Made by a program: the position numbers and the translations under genes. Of a stretch of 6,079 bases of DNA, positions 5,500 through 6,079 are shown piece after piece. This DNA comes from Thermoplasmata archaeon (GTDB taxonomy: Archaea > Thermoplasmatota > Thermoplasmata > UBA10834), in NCBI GenBank assembly GCA_013329135.1, contig DUKU01000068.1:14585-20663 (forward strand), read 5' to 3'. How positions within the stretch are numbered: position 1 is the first letter of the stretch; each line of letters begins with the position of its first letter. The notes under the pieces were generated by a model, which was not told the origin of the DNA, ran no database searches, and was given only the letters and a program-made list of their open reading frames with translations.

Positions 5500-6079
5500 G
5501 CCTTCGCTACGATCTTGATGACGTCCCCTGGCTTGAGGACGTGGTCGTGGCCTATCACCATGTGGGTCCTTCCGTCTATCGCCCTGATGAAGTTGTCGCC
5601 CAGGTCCGAGTGTACCTTGAACGCGAGGTCCCTGGCGTTGCTGCCCCTGCGCATCAGGTAGGCGTCCGGGAGTATCCTGCCCTGCTTGTCCGCCCACTTG
5701 TGCTCGTCCTCGACCGGGTACACGACCATCAGATCGAGCACCTTGAACACGACATCCTCCAGGATCGACTGCACGCCGGTGCTCGTGTGCACCTTGAGCC
5801 ACGAGGACATCTTGTCGAGGGCTGCGAGCTGGCTCGCGTTGAGTTTTGACTTGTCTGTGACCTCGAACGCCCCGCTGCCCGGGATGTAAGACACGAGGTT
5901 GGCCTTGGAGGCGCGTCTGAGGGCGAGCTCGTACTCCGCGCTCGTCGCGATGACAGGATGGCCCGTCGACTTGAGCCGCTCGAGGTTCTCCGGAGGCGCG
6001 ATGTCCGCCTTGTTGGCCGCGATGATCATCGGCTTGCTGATCTTCTGAAGGGACGAACAGTACCTGAGCAGCTCGGGCT
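5496..6079 (-). CDS. ychF: YchF/OLA1-type GTPase with TGS domain (C-terminal part; 5' end outside window)
   Basis: The frame is open to the right edge, so the N-terminal G1-G3 motifs are outside the window and the Met at 6029 is internal. About 194 residues are visible: ISKPMIIAANKADI contains the guanine-specifying G4 motif NKAD, and IATSAEYELALRRA contains the G5 motif SAE. These are followed by the helical insertion typical of this family and a C-terminal TGS domain with the usual YPVEDE, LPDAYLMRRGSNARDLAFKVHSDLG, FIRAIDGRT and LKPGDVIKIV blocks. TGS-containing Obg/YchF proteins act at the ribosome, and the archaeal group is expected to do so too. Bacterial and eukaryotic YchF/OLA1 carry NMSE-type G4 motifs and prefer ATP; the NKAD here suggests GTP. 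The stop TGA overlaps the start of polB (ATGATG), so the two probably share a transcript. Confidence 0.95.
   Translation of the reverse strand, partial: PELLRYCSSLQKISKPMIIAANKADIAPPENLERLKSTGHPVIATSAEYELALRRASKANLVSYIPGSGAFEVTDKSKLNASQLAALDKMSSWLKVHTSTGVQSILEDVVFKVLDLMVVYPVEDEHKWADKQGRILPDAYLMRRGSNARDLAFKVHSDLGDNFIRAIDGRTHMVIGHDHVLKPGDVIKIVAKA

Noticed and set aside
5500..5802. In-frame extension of PolB upstream to an ATG at 5802 (about 100 extra residues)
   Set aside because: The extra residues are Gly/Arg/Gln-rich and lie in a shifted frame across the conserved TGS domain of ychF; PolB homology begins right after 5499.

Overview
The window is compact, GC-rich archaeal chromosome. Three things point to archaea: a eukaryote/archaeal-type ribosomal protein (L15e), an archaeal family B DNA polymerase, and a TATA-type promoter (TTTAAATA) in place of a bacterial -35/-10 pair. 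The YchF-like GTPase is also of the archaeal type, with a C-terminal TGS domain. Arg AGG and Ile ATA codons are common. A euryarchaeal lineage such as Thermoplasmatota would fit, but that placement is inference. Nothing here looks like a phage, insertion sequence, CRISPR array or tRNA/rRNA gene.

Layout, left to right. (1) A plus-strand gene enters from the left edge and ends at 357. It encodes the C-terminal domain of a ThiI-like (4-thiouridine tRNA sulfurtransferase) protein whose ATP-binding PP-loop has degenerated. (2) It converges on the minus-strand L15e gene, sharing the 4 bases CTAA, so the two stop codons overlap. (3) L15e has a roughly 100-base upstream leader packed with overlapping inverted repeats. 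Its TATA box lies on the last codons and stop of the next minus-strand gene. (4) That gene encodes a COG0731-type radical SAM protein (CxxxCxxC) with a C-terminal winged-helix-like tail. Its start is ambiguous (2161 or 2335). (5) A divergent intergenic region leads to a plus-strand 155-residue protein. It has an N-terminal ATP-cone-like domain and a C-terminal half resembling a small beta-barrel domain (CDC48-N/double-psi type). (6) After a 104-base convergent gap comes a complete minus-strand PolB gene. (7) Its start overlaps the stop of a YchF/OLA1-type GTPase gene that runs off the right edge.

Most genes serve information processing: ribosome (L15e), a probable ribosome-associated GTPase (YchF), DNA synthesis (PolB) and probable tRNA modification (ThiI-like, possibly the radical SAM protein). 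ychF and polB look like one translationally coupled operon. I see no obvious new defence or mobile system. The points most worth a second look are the degenerate ThiI-like protein, the small ATP-cone fusion protein and the structured L15e leader.
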